This document shows positions 27,423-38,802 of a stretch of 64,000 nucleotides of DNA, in pieces (position 1 is the first letter of the stretch; each line of letters opens with the position of its first letter). The notes below the pieces were generated by a model. It did no database searches and was not told the origin of the DNA. It saw only the letters and a list, made by a program, of their open reading frames with translations. Source of the stretch: Neodiprion pinetum (taxonomy: Eukaryota > Arthropoda > Insecta > Hymenoptera > Diprionidae); contig NC_060232.1 of NCBI RefSeq assembly GCF_021155775.2, positions 22,761,922-22,825,921 on the forward strand, read 5' to 3'. A program made the position numbers and the translations under genes.

Positions 27423-28497
27423 TTAATAGTTAGTCGAGCTCGACGACGAGCTAGAGGAGCTTGACGGCGATCCGTAGGACGATTGTGCACCTGATGAACC
27501 ACTTCCGGAGTAGTAGTTGTACGCCAGGTTCTGTGCTTCTACTCCACTGGTTGGGGTCCACACTCGGGAATAGGGCCCGTTTCCGTCCCACGTGTTCGCG
27601 GGGTCGTAACTTGAGGTCGTTGATGGGGTGGCGGGAGCTCCGTACAAGACCGAAGCTGGATCCATTGACATACCTGCAAAAGTCAATAATGAGTTTTTCG
27701 CACAACTAACTCATTGATGCGTCAGGTTTCAACATGCATTGAGTAATCGATTGTTTCATACGTTGTGGATATCTTTCTGTTAATCACGATTAATTTTTTG
27801 ATGTTGGAGTTTTATCGTTGTCATCGAACTGTGTATTACGTGTATGGGTTTGCAAATTACAGGTATAATAATTCTACTCTAGATTTCACGGGTTCAAATA
27901 AAGACTTTGTGTGTTCTAAGCTAGTAAATCGAGACTCATTTCTCGTTACTTACCCATCGGCATAGCCATGCCTCCCTTCTTGAGGAATTGTACGGCAATG
28001 AACCCGACGACCATCAAGATGGCCAATTTCGATAGTACCAGAGCCTTGAGAGCCTTGAGACCGATGATGGCGACGAAGATTGGCATCAAAGCCTTCAGTT
28101 TCAATTTGAGAAGCAGGAGGAATGGGAAAAGAAGTTTCTTCTTGAGGAGACCACGGGCTTGGCTTGTAGCTACGGCATTGTCCTTGAATTCGATGTCAAG
28201 GTCAGCGAGGCTCCTGCTAGGTCGGTACTTGAGACTGGCATCGGCAAAGGGAATGTCGATTCCGTAGTCGAAGCTCTTGAGGTACTTAAAGGTCCTTGCC
28301 ACCACAGCTTCGTCAACGGTGTCTAAGGATCTGGCCTCAGTCGTGGTGCCCAATTTTTCGTCCATGTATCCTAGGACCTCGGTTTTGAAACAAGAACTCC
28401 ATGATTCCGCGTTGATGCAGTGGTTCAAGGAGGTGGACAGGAAGTCTTGCGACGCCGCGGCACTGGCCACTAAGGCTACGAATGTGAGTAAACGCAT
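27423..28497 (-). CDS. Osiris family protein (DUF1676), 264 aa, gene 1 of the cluster
   Basis: Two exons: 28497-27954 and 27673-27423, with GT-AG intron 27674-27953 splitting a Gly codon (phase 1). The start is the ATG at 28497, which opens a clean signal peptide (about residues 1-16, MRLLTFVALVASAAAS). An ATG-less extension upstream in frame lacks this logic. The two-cysteine signature is C27 and C36. A Lys-flanked hydrophobic stretch of alternating Leu/Lys, residues about 118-174, is the DUF1676 membrane segment. AQNLAY at 228-233 is the Osiris C-terminal motif, followed by a Ser-rich tail with a run of about ten serines. Known for the family: insect-only, membrane or endosomal, expressed in cuticle-forming epidermis. 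No Osiris gene lies to its left, so it marks the cluster edge here; it may correspond to Drosophila Osi20, which is only a guess from position. Confidence 0.92.
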
Positions 28498-28625
28498 TTT
28501 TCCTGCTGTTAAAAAGTGACTTGCGGTAATCCTGAGGAGTGTATTCTTGCGGGTCACCGTGTCTTCAGTGTGCGAATTTCACAATACGAATGATTACAAA
28601 CGGTATGGTTAAGGGACGGGTGATT

Positions 28626-28645
28626 ACGGTCGATCGATCGACCGT
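28626..28645. repeat. perfect 20-bp palindrome in the 5'UTR of Osiris gene 1
   Basis: ACGGTCGATCGATCGACCGT reads the same on both strands. It lies 29-48 bases downstream of the predicted start site. A second short inverted repeat (CAATCG-A-CGATTG) follows at 28652-28664, between it and the initiator. Confidence 0.85.
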
Positions 28646-28670
28646 TGAGCACAATCGACGATTGAACTGC

Positions 28671-28703
28671 GACTGACGGAGGAGTGGCCCGCCCCTTTTA
28701 TTT
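28671..28703 (-). promoter_or_regulatory. TATA-like box and initiator of Osiris gene 1
   Basis: On the minus strand an AATAAAAG box (28703-28696) is followed by an arthropod initiator TCAGTC (28676-28671). The box begins 29 bases upstream of A+1 (28674). The predicted 5'UTR is about 176 bases. The spacing is canonical; the start site itself is inferred. Confidence 0.6.
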
Positions 28704-30689
28704 AATTTGCTCCCACAAATCTATGTTATTCGGTCGCGCATGCCGCGAATCAATGATTGAATGAAAATTATTCAAATTTCGCCTCGCATAGAGTCGCGTC
28801 CCTCATGGCATGCACCATGGCGCACGACGGGAAGCGGAACCTCGCTCCATGTTGGTATGTCGGTGACAAGCAGTGCTGCGCGTTTTCCATTTGTGAAGCA
28901 CGTGTCGGACCTTGCGGGCCTTCTGGGCCTCACGAACCTCCGAGCAGCCGTGGGCCTTGCCCCTGCATGGCTGCATTTGTACCTACTTGCAGGTATTCTT
29001 TGTCACTCACCCTCGTCTCATCGTCACATTTTCATAGCGTAGATGGAGCGCTGTGTCTCCGTAAAAAACTACTCGCACGTCGTTACGATAATTTATTATT
29101 CGGAAAGGGAAATTGCTATACCGATATATGAATTCCGAATATCGTACTTACGAGGTGTCAAGCCACGCGATGCCGGTGAAAACTCCACGCTGTTTTAATT
29201 ACGAGAAGCGAATGACAATTGATTTGGACTTGAAATTGAAATTTTAGTCGAGTCTCAATTATGGTAAGTAGGTACGTCTGGAGAAAACATCCCGGAGCTG
29301 GTAGCTGCGCGTTTGTCATACTTAAATCATTGTATCCTCTGATCAAATGAAGGGAAGTCCATTCGATTAATGATCACTGAAAAGCTGTATTGATTGATAT
29401 TCCGAGCAGAAAATTAAGACATTGATCAAGACCTAGAATTTTTAATAACCGCCACTGCGTTTTCTGTGAAAGTAATGGACCAAGTACAAAATTAATTGCT
29501 TTCACTGCTTCATAGCTCGCGCAGAAATATTTGCAGTGGTATACAAAGTTTCGAACGACAGACCGTTGGCTATAATAACTGTACATGTTATGCCTATTTA
29601 ATAACTTTAACAGTCATGAAAGTAAAACTATTATACTATTGAATCGTGCTACTGGAAAGATTATACTTCAAACAATTATAACCAGCTCTAGGTCCGTGAT
29701 GGCTCGAATTTCCATGAAATATGAACAAATGTTATACGTGTCAATTTTCCTGAATTGTATATATGTAATAACACAAAACGAAAACTGTAATCGTTAATGA
29801 AAATGCTCTATCGTCAACAATATTCCTAGTTTTTGAATTAACGCTTTTTCTGATTGGATTATAGCATTGAGTGTCGACTGATGCTTAATTCATTGCAATA
29901 AATTATCAGACCCGTTATTGTTTACGGCGGTCACAAATAATTTGAATTTCATTTCAAGCCAGATCCCATTTTACCTTTATTATGACGTTCGGTAAGGCAG
30001 TGCTATACGGAAGTATTTAGGCTAGTGGGTGAGTTTGTTATGCAAAATTCTTACTACGGTTCTGGTTCATGCTTGATTCCTTTATGCAAAGGTATGTGTA
30101 TCATGAGTCGTTAAGTTGAACGGTTGCGGTATTACGGAATAATATGCTAATTGTCGCGAAGATTTTTAACGTCAATATATTGTACACAACCTCGGGGGAT
30201 TGTAACGCCAATAAACCTCAAAGTATGCATGACTTGGAACAGTTCACTTGTTTCAGAGGTAAGCTATAATATAAGCAATTCGACGAACAATTTTCCATTT
30301 GTAGTAAGCTAATTTATTCCATTTCTGATACTTGGGAGTGAATCGAATAACAAAAAAAAACCATTTCGTTGTAGAATAAAATTAAGGGAGGTCACAATGT
30401 CCTGATTTTCACACCTCAGGGTCGTATGCTTCACAGAGGTTTAATTGAAAACGTATCCTAAAAAGTACACTTCTACTTTCAAAGTAATAGCATTGAATTG
30501 GCCAGGATTCGATGCGCTGTTTGTGAAACCAGGGTTAATTTACTATGCTATGTATCAGAATGTTTCACTTGGGTGCAATATTTTTGCATTCTAAGCTGAT
30601 AACTTGTATATGTCAGAATAAAACATAGCCCGCGAACTTTCCGTTTTCATACTGCAGGTTCCAAGTTCAAAAAAAAAAAAAATATTCGT

Positions 30690-31205
30690 ATCCAATTCAA
30701 ATTTCGAACTACAAATTCAGATTCGTGATTAACGATTCAAAAGCCTTCAGGTACCATATTACATGAATATAAAGCGATTTTCGTTTTTTTTTTTTTTTTT
30801 GAATCCACCATTACAAATTTTGGAAGTCTGACCTTGAATTCGTTATCGGTGCCCCAATAACCTCCGCTTGCCGATTTCTGCCAAAATTTGAGTATCTTTA
30901 GATTTTTTTTCCGCCATATCAGGTTCGCAATTTTAAATTTCGTTAATCTGTCCTCAGATTCCTGATCAGTGAGTCAAAAAACCCTATGTTACTAATTTTC
31001 ATTTGAATCCGTTCATCCATTCTCAAGATATCATCAAATTATATTTTATTTTGTGGAATTTTGTTAATGCAGTAATTCAAGAAGTGCTGAAAGGATCTAA
31101 GCCAAAATCTAATCAATTCGAAGTTTGGAAAGGCTGCCTCAATTGACACCAAATTCATTGAAATCCGGTAACTCTTTCTCAAGATACCGCCGAACAAAAA
31201 AATTG
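30690..31205. repeat. decayed tandem modules of about 110 bp
   Basis: About four diverged segments repeat a common order: an aaattcga/aaatttcg block, then ctgacct or ctgtcct, then gattc(g/c)tgatca-like, then caaaaa(g)cc, then attttcat(t)tgaatccg, then ttctcaagata. Phrases recur at about 30693, 30810, 30913 and 31070. The array ends in the ACAT microsatellite. It looks like a dispersed repeat tail rather than a functional element. Confidence 0.5.
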
Positions 31206-31208
31206 ATC

Positions 31209-31718
31209 TAACACATACGTACATACTTACATACATACATACTAGGGTGGTTCTTATTTGGATTGTTTTGGAATTTTTCCACAGTCACCCCCAAAAAATA
31301 ATTATGTTATATGGAGATAATCAGGCTCAATCCAAAAAATTTCCCGATTGCTCTAACACGAAAAACTGATCTTCGCTGATAACGTGATAAATATTAGATT
31401 TACGAAAATCTTACAAGACATTTTTTTTTGTAGAGGATTAAATTTTCTGCAGAACAGCTAGAGGAATTTTTTTTAGACATACAGTTTTGAAGTAAGCTAT
31501 ATTTTTCTGAAAAAAATTTCAAATGCATGACGTCTTCCATATAAAATTCGATTGCCTCGCGGGGATATTAGATTTATTGGAAATTGTTTTGAGTTCAGCC
31601 TGATTTTTCTCTGTGTATCATGATTATTTTTTGGGGGTGAGTGCAAAGAAATTCCAAAATAATCCAAATGAGAACCACCCCAATACACACATACATACAT
31701 ACATACACATACACAGCG
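31209..31718. repeat. ACAT tetranucleotide microsatellite interrupted by a MITE
   Basis: acat/catac units flank the inverted-repeat element on both sides (31209-31242 and about 31683-31718). This places the insertion inside an older microsatellite. Confidence 0.8.
31245..31680. mobile_element. MITE family B, 436 bp, about 58-bp terminal inverted repeats
   Basis: The left end GGGTGGTTCTTATTTGGATT matches the complement of the right end (GGGTGGTTCTCATTTGGATT). Similarity extends through ttttggaattt and acccccaaaaaataat, about 58 bases with a handful of mismatches. The interior is AT-rich and has no transposase. A target duplication cannot be read because both flanks are ACAT microsatellite. 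Confidence 0.85.
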
Positions 31719-33980
31719 TCCATCCGAAAATGGTCGGAGATGATTCTCTAGATCTTAAGAATTGAGATGTCGAGATCTAGTAAAATTTCAATTTTCAATT
31801 CTCAGGGTGATTACAATAACTTTCTTTTTGTCTGAAAACAGAGAAACGGGAAGTTAATAAATGAATAAAAACACCTGGCGAAACGATTTTCATTACTTAT
31901 ATCCAATATCAGAAAGTCGCTATTGTAATTCAAAGATTTCTCATTTAAAAAAAAAATGCAGAAGACCGTATTATTTTTTAATATTTTTATAAATCACAAG
32001 GAAAGTACCCGGTCTTCAGATTGTGGATTCTGCTGAAATTTCTAAGGGTGTTTCTTTGACCAAAAATGTGGGGCTTCTTCAGTTAAATTTACGCTAGATC
32101 AGATTATCAAAAATTCGTAGTTTTTTCAATACTTCTCTGAGATAAAATGTACCTTCACACGTGAATCTATAAGCTCCTATCATTGAAGCTTCCTAAAAAT
32201 ATACTGATAATTAGTAATCAAGGTGAAAATTCGACACAAGGTCTCTTTTTAGTCGAACTAAAAATACAATCGATTGTAAACCTAGTAAAAAAAGGCCTAT
32301 CCGATTAACTTCGACATCATGGACTCCGTATTTAAGAACGAGGAAATGTACTTAAAAGATTTAACAGAATGCATAATCCAGAAGCCTCTAATACTCTCCT
32401 TACCAGACGAGTATTGTAGATAACGTAATTTTTTTTCGAAAGTCTCCAGTCAGCAAAATCCGTTACTTCAACGGTTCACAAGTTATTTCTTGTTAATTCA
32501 TTTTAAATAAAAATAGATTTTCACACGTTTGTAGTGGCTAAACAATTGACCTTACAGCATAAATTCAAATCACGATCTTGTAAAAAATTTGAGACTCTAC
32601 ACAATGCTTCCAGGTTGAAGTCCATATTATTTAATGCGATTGAGAATGAGTGGTATAAATTTAATAGGCAAATAAGATTTTCCCTTTGTTATTTGAGAAG
32701 GAAAATTTTGAATTCCAATGTCGACCTTTGATAATAGGCTTCACGAGATTCTCTTCCTCGTGGATTCTTTTATCTCTATGTACACTTAGTTTTTTCGGCA
32801 AGTGCGATAACAAATGTCTCTTCTAAACAAAAACTTCTACTTACGTGAACTCCCACGTCAGTTGAGCACACGTATTTTACAATTTATGAGAAATATGGCG
32901 TTGACCCGATCTGACAAATATGCAATTTTAATTGTGAAGCAATACTTGACGTAGAAGCACATTAATAAAAATATCAGTTTAGGTGAAATTTTACCGTTAA
33001 TTGTGAAAGGTATATACTCAGTTTACGTTGAGGAAACGAATTACGAGAGAGACGATTCCACCTTCGTATAAAATTCTCAATAAATTTCATGGTCTATAGT
33101 AAATAAGACTGTTGTACCTTGAAGCATTTTTTCAATTTTGGCTATGAAATGGGAGGATTTCAACATTTTGACACAGAATCAGTGTCATCGCTTTTCCATG
33201 ATAAAATACACTAGCATTCATTTGGTCAAACAACATGATTTTTTGGTAGGGGAATCTGAAAATTATTTTGAAATCTGTACCAAGGTACATCACCCTCGTT
33301 TACCTTAAGCGCTACGCAACGATGTAGGATTCTCAATAGTATATTATTTGTATATTCAGTTATTCATTGCAATGAGTGTCTGTAACTTCTTTTGAGGCAA
33401 CATGTCAATCAGATTTTTTTTTTTTTTTGCATAACAATATGAGTTTTGTGCTTTAAACATTTGGATCGTCGAAAATATTAAGTTTATCGAAAAATATCTG
33501 TGGTGAATAATTTCAAAAATCGAGAGGTCGGCTTACTACCTACTGAATCAACAGAAACTCTCTTTTTTCTTGTCTTACTAAATAATCTAGGAAGAAAAAA
33601 AAAATGATTGTATATGTGAACAGTGTTCCAAGGTATAAGAACGTACAATTCACAAATGATATCAAGGTGTGTTTTTTTATAGGTTATGCGTACATCTTAA
33701 ATAAATTTCACGGTGTATATGAGGCATTCCACCATAGACCGACCTACGTCTAACCCTCACCATTAGCAATTTTATTTATTTCTGTGTATGGCGTAGAGTG
33801 TATAAAAAATCATCTTTCACGGAGCTTTAGGTTTTTTGGACCACGGGTTTGATTTTTATTGCTCGCAAAAACACAAAAACCTAATTTTTCGTGCGAACAG
33901 CGCTAATTGATTGGCTTTGAATTTTGTTTGTAAATTCTTGATTACCAAATGACCAAATCTTGAGACCAAGATGGAAGTGG

Positions 33981-34136
33981 GCAAGTTTTTGGTTTAGAAG
34001 CTACAGGTTAAGCAAGTAACTGAAAAGTTATAAAAATCAAATTAAGTATAAATTTCGGAAATAAAAATTCATATTTATACGTTTTTTCTCACTTTTGAAT
34101 TACTTGTTTCGGTTGTAGCTTCTAGACCAAAAGCGC
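33981..34136. repeat. imperfect inverted repeat able to fold as a hairpin
   Basis: The left arm from 33981 (ttttggtttagaagctaca ...) and the reverse complement of the right arm ending at 34136 (ttttggtctagaagctaca ...) match over about 45 bases. The arms are separated by about 63 bases, and similarity is weaker further in. It is probably a small MITE or its remnant. Confidence 0.7.
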
Positions 34137-35073
34137 AAAAGTGAGAAACAGCGAATTAAATATCATTTCGTCTTTTTTTTATTAGAATCATAAGCTCGAA
34201 TTCTTACCTATAGTTAGTACAAGGTATATGAAGCTTCAGTTTGTTTTCACGGCAAAATATCAATTGGCAATCGACTTATTGTTAATGCAAAGAATTATGT
34301 CTTTCGAAACGGCGTGGATCTAATCTCAAAATCTCTTCATCCGATTAACTTGAAATTTGAACAGATCCTTGATAATAACGTTTGTACTATGTATAAAAAT
34401 CCGACCTTGTCCTTATAATACTCAAATAAAAAAAGATTGAAAGTCGTCGTGTTTTTTCAACCAAATCCTTATGCCAGTGCCCTAATACGTAAATTACTGC
34501 GGACTAAGAGCATAATTAAAGTAATTCCTTTTGAAATACTGCAAATGTTGGTTTTCACATCACAAAATATATGGGACATGACTCAATGTTTTAATCATAT
34601 TTTTAATAATGATGACACTTGTTTAACTTGGTGTGAATAAACGGAGAATCATGTCGTTCCCTATAAAATGTGTAAATATGAATATAAATCATTCATGGGC
34701 AGTAGAATTTGTTTAATTCTTTGGCATCTCATATACTTTGTAACCGTGTGTAGTTACCGATTTATGTATCAGGACTTCAAGTAGACCGAAAAATATTTAA
34801 TTGATCATGACTGTAAGCGAAGTTGAAAATTAAATAAAAAAATAGAAGTCTTGAGAGAAAAAATTTTAAAGCAAAAAACGTGATTCCGCTGTATGATACG
34901 TATATCTTGACATTCAAAAAGTTTTTCACGAGTTTCAGAAATTTTGTATTGTAGTAACAGCCTCTTGTATCGGAAACAAATGAACAGTATACTTCAGATC
35001 GTATAAAATGGGATACGAAGGTGTTGCATGATATAACAATGAAGGGTGAGTACGATGATATTTGCAAGAATAA

Positions 35074-35079
35074 TTTATT
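35074..35079 (-). promoter_or_regulatory. poly(A) signal of Osiris gene 2
   Basis: AATAAA on the minus strand, 120 bases beyond the stop codon of the 250 aa Osiris gene. Confidence 0.6.
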
Positions 35080-35198
35080 AAATAAAATTATCATAAATAG
35101 AAAAATATTTTACAAAAGTATTTTGGTCTTTGGGTACTAGTGCGTTTGTTTGGTACAAAATGGACAGTATTGTGTTGATTTTGTTCGTTGAGATCGAT

Positions 35199-36023
35199 TT
35201 AGTTCTGGACGTATCCAGCGTAAGCGAGGTCCTGTGCGGTCTCCTGGGGGACGGCCTGGGTCTCGTCGAAGGCACGGTACTGGGCAGCTTGGTACTCCCA
35301 GGGTCCATGAGCAGCGAGGGGAGCGGCGTGACCGTCAGCAGCGATCTTTTTACATAGCTGGAAGATAGCCAAGCCAACAGAAACGACGAAGCTGAAGAAC
35401 GAGAGCTGGAGTGCGTTCCAGGCCTTCAGTCCCAAGACACCGATGGCCAGAGGAATGAGGGTCATCGCTTTCAACAGGACGAAAACGAGGATGGGGATGA
35501 TGACCTTCTTCAGTTTCGATTTACGGGCTTCCTGGACAGCGCGACCTTCGCCGAACTTCACGTTGAAAGAAAGTTCATCATCGTCAATGTTACGGGGGCT
35601 GACTTTAACTGAGGACTCGAAGGGAAGCTTGAAAGTAACGTCGTGGGAAGCCAAGTAGGACTGGACGGTCTCGAGGAAAGAGCCTTCACTGCGGGCAGAC
35701 ACTTCCTCAACGGGGTAGGAGTTGCGTGTCACCTCGACGGTCTCTGATACCTGAAAGATCACAAATTCTAGAGTTATTGACAATGGCATGTGATGAGGTT
35801 CGAACGCCGGAGAAATATTTACCTTAAAGCTGTCCTTGCGGAAGATCTGATCCAGAAGATTGAGGACCTTGAATTTCATGCACGAAATCTCGTCGTTCTT
35901 CTGGGCACAGTCACTTTTCATCTGGTCCACCATCGTATCCATGCTGGTGCCTTTCCAAAAGTCAGTTTTGGCTGGCTGGGCTGTGGCCAAGGCCAAAAGG
36001 GTGCACAGAACGTAGAACTTCAT
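35199..36023 (-). CDS. Osiris family protein (DUF1676), 250 aa, gene 2 of the cluster
   Basis: Two exons: 36023-35823 and 35750-35199. The intron is 35751-35822 (GTAAAT ... TTTCAG, phase 0), only 72 bases, and open in frame, so an unspliced reading gives a false 24-residue insert. The start is the ATG at 36023, opening a signal peptide of about 15 residues. Cysteines are C39 and C48. The luminal region contains an SPRNIDDDELSFNVKFGEGR-type stretch, then the basic patch SKLKK and a membrane segment at about residues 148-199. AQDLAY lies at 239-244, six residues from the C-terminus (AGYVQN end). The membrane segment followed by QLCKKIA and an AAHGPWEY motif is what I associate with a strongly conserved Osiris orthologue group, perhaps Osi19; the number is not certain. 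Confidence 0.94.
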   Translation of the reverse strand: MKFYVLCTLLALATAQPAKTDFWKGTSMDTMVDQMKSDCAQKNDEISCMKFKVLNLLDQIFRKDSFKVNISPAFEPHHMPLSITLEFVIFQVSETVEVTRNSYPVEEVSARSEGSFLETVQSYLASHDVTFKLPFESSVKVSPRNIDDDELSFNVKFGEGRAVQEARKSKLKKVIIPILVFVLLKAMTLIPLAIGVLGLKAWNALQLSFFSFVVSVGLAIFQLCKKIAADGHAAPLAAHGPWEYQAAQYRAFDETQAVPQETAQDLAYAGYVQN

Positions 36024-36130
36024 CCTGATGAAGTTGGTAAAGAGACACCTCAAAAGTCGAGACTGAATGAAGGAAGATTCGAGGTTTCAATCAAGCGCCG
36101 ACTACTGCACTTGATCGGAGGCGATTGTAT

Positions 36131-36167
36131 CACTGATGCTTTTGGGCTGGGCCAGTGCCTCTTTATA
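36131..36167 (-). promoter_or_regulatory. TATA box and initiator of Osiris gene 2
   Basis: TATAAAG (36167-36161) lies 33 bases upstream of the A of an initiator-like TCAGTG (36136-36131). The predicted 5'UTR is about 111 bases. Confidence 0.7.
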
Positions 36168-36199
36168 CGTTGCCACCAACCCCTGTCCCCACTGTTGAA

Positions 36200-38660
36200 A
36201 TTTTCTTTTCGTTCAGTATGGTATTCGATTATCGGGGTCTCGGACATGCCGCGACTGACTAATGAACCCTGCGACTCCATCCTGGCTTAAACTCCACGCC
36301 GTGGCCAACTTCAGTTATACTCGAAGGTGTGAGTCTCAGCAAAATATTATGTGGAGTACATCAATGGTCAGTTAAACCGTTCTGATTAGGATACGTGAAC
36401 ACGTGGCATAAAAACGGCGAACTAACCGAAAAAAAACTCGTTTATTTAGAGCTTGACGTGACTCGTACCGACGATATTAGGTATACAGCGATAAACGATT
36501 TCACCAGTAAACAATATTTTCATACTTTGGTGCCACATGACTATTCCCTACTTCAGAAAAATGCACCCAATTATAAGACATATTTAACTGCAAAAAATTA
36601 CGCTTTGCAGTCTCATGTGTTTCATTGGAAGTTTCATTGTTGAAAGATGTTGTGGGAGCCAACGAATTCCGTCTGTGACCTTTCACGGCGCAGTCCAGCT
36701 TTGCCAATAGTATGCAGATTCCACGTATTGAGGCCCCAATCCTGGTGCTCTCATTCATGAAATTTCTTCAAGATAAACATTCCTGCAGAATTGCCATGTT
36801 CTGCACGTGCAGCGCAGTGCATCACGTGTTTTGCGAACATGTCTACGTGAATCTCATTCACTTGCTAACGGGTATCAGTGGCGAACTAAGCACAACGAAA
36901 ATCGGATGAATTATGAAAACTGAGTCTACACGAAGTAACGAATTGTCTGAGAAGCCTAGGCGAGTTTTAAACATCGTCATCAATAACGAACCGTTAGTCA
37001 TTGATTATGGAACCAGCGTTCACATTGCACGTGGCTGCATGGACGAATCATTAAACCAAGTAGGTACGTTCAGCGTCAATGGCCACCGATCTGTCACTTA
37101 TAAACACACAAATTACTCTCTGGCGAGATGCTAGTTCGACTAAATCTTGATCACGAGTAAGTCTGTGGATTGACAACTGCGTTTTAAGCGAGCAGCTACT
37201 TGTCTACAGAAATCAGTTTCATGGAAAGTTCTAAATGTTCGTATTCGTGGTAAGAATCCCTGCATTATGGTGGTTATAAGCGTTAAGCGTTCATCGTGGC
37301 TTGTATCTACAAATCAATTCCATTTTGCCACATTTCACTTTCCACGTATCCAGTCTTTCCTACTTAAAATTTCTGGTCACGTTCCTCCAGAGATTGAGTA
37401 AATCAAACTTGTCTGGGGATCCGTTTGATTGTGTGGTGAAGAATTCGCGTTACCCTTAGCAAGGAGAATATGGTGTAGAATCTAATCGTTCATTCATAAC
37501 ACGCTTGTTTTGCACACTTTCCATGCGGAGAGATGGCTGTGACCCACAACACCTTCTTCTGGGTTAATTTCTCCCCTGGTCAATAATAATTAGCGGCTTT
37601 GATAGCGACGCCTCTCTATTTCAGACGCAAGTCACCCGGATCTTTGTTATAGTTTGGCTCAGTCGTTTAGTCGTTTAGTATGCGCTTCTTGTATTACGTG
37701 TGAGAATATGTAGGGTGACACCTTTCAACGTGGTGCACATGAATTTTTCGAGACAATAGCTGCGAGTAATTGGGCTTCTAGGTCAATATTTTCATAAATA
37801 TGTGGGCCAATAAAAAATAACGAGTGCGTGAATTATCAACCACTTCTTCCGCCTGTCGGGGCAGTTCTAATCCGGGGACTGAAATGATATTTCTATTTCA
37901 ACTTGAGGTTAAGTACATGCTGGGTCAATTGCAAATAAGCCAGGGAGATTTAGCATTTTAAACTGAAAGAATTTTATGTATTGATCTCTATCCAACCATT
38001 TGTAGTCCGTCTGTACCAACTATGAGATAATTAATCCTCGTCCATCGTGTTTTGTAACAATCGTAGCATGGATTTATATTGATTACAATGAACAGAATCT
38101 GAAATCGAATTTATTGTTTCTTGCGAGTATAGTCTGCTGTTTTTTCATTCACTCGAAAAAAAGTACTTTCACTATCAATTTTTCATTCCGAGTGATTTAC
38201 GGTGTCGATGGAATAAGTGAGTCATTTTATCTCACGTCTTGCTGTAATCTATCTATCACCAGTTCATTGTTATCCTGAATTCAAAAAGAAAACTCAACTG
38301 CTTTCAACAGCAAATTGAGCACCTTGCCATTGGCTTGTTTATCTGGACTTGATGCACAAAGGTAACAGCCAGATATTTTTTTACAGTTACGCACCCACGT
38401 ACAGCAGACGTTTTCTTTCAAACAACTACTCTACGTGCATGTAGAGGCATGAGTATCGTGGCCCAAATTATTGCCATCACTTCGAATTTATTTGCGATTG
38501 TGTTTCCAAAGATGCGTTCTACAACTGATTGATCTGGATTTATGAAGCACGGTACAACTTCATCTTGAGATGAAAATTCCTAAACTCTTGAATCTCAAGC
38601 CCGGGTGTTTGGGAGAGTACGGTATTTGAAACACAAGAGGCATGGTCAGGTTTATAGTAA
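36200..38660. other. intergenic DNA between Osiris genes 2 and 3
   Basis: About 2.4 kb with no supported gene or repeat. The ORFs present are short and without recognisable features. Confidence 0.55.
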
Positions 38661-38671
38661 AAATAGAAGTT

Positions 38672-38677
38672 TTTATT
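38672..38677 (-). promoter_or_regulatory. poly(A) signal of Osiris gene 3
   Basis: AATAAA on the minus strand, 126 bases beyond the stop codon at 38803. Confidence 0.6.
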
Positions 38678-38802
38678 TTACATAAATAGTGAAAGTACAT
38701 TTGTATCTATGAGAGAGCGTCTAAAAAAGGCGCTAATAAATATCTTAAATAGAGTATCTATAGTCGTTGGTTTTCTGCATGTTGGAATGATGGGTTCCGA
38801 AT

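Larger units (their letters stand above)
28710..35100. other. intergenic DNA between Osiris genes 1 and 2
   Basis: No gene is supported. It holds degenerate repeat modules at 30.69-31.2 kb, a MITE at 31245-31680 inside an ACAT microsatellite, a hairpin-forming inverted repeat at 33981-34136, and scattered poly-T runs (for example 30784-30800 and 33415-33428). The remaining sequence is AT-rich and unremarkable. Confidence 0.6.
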
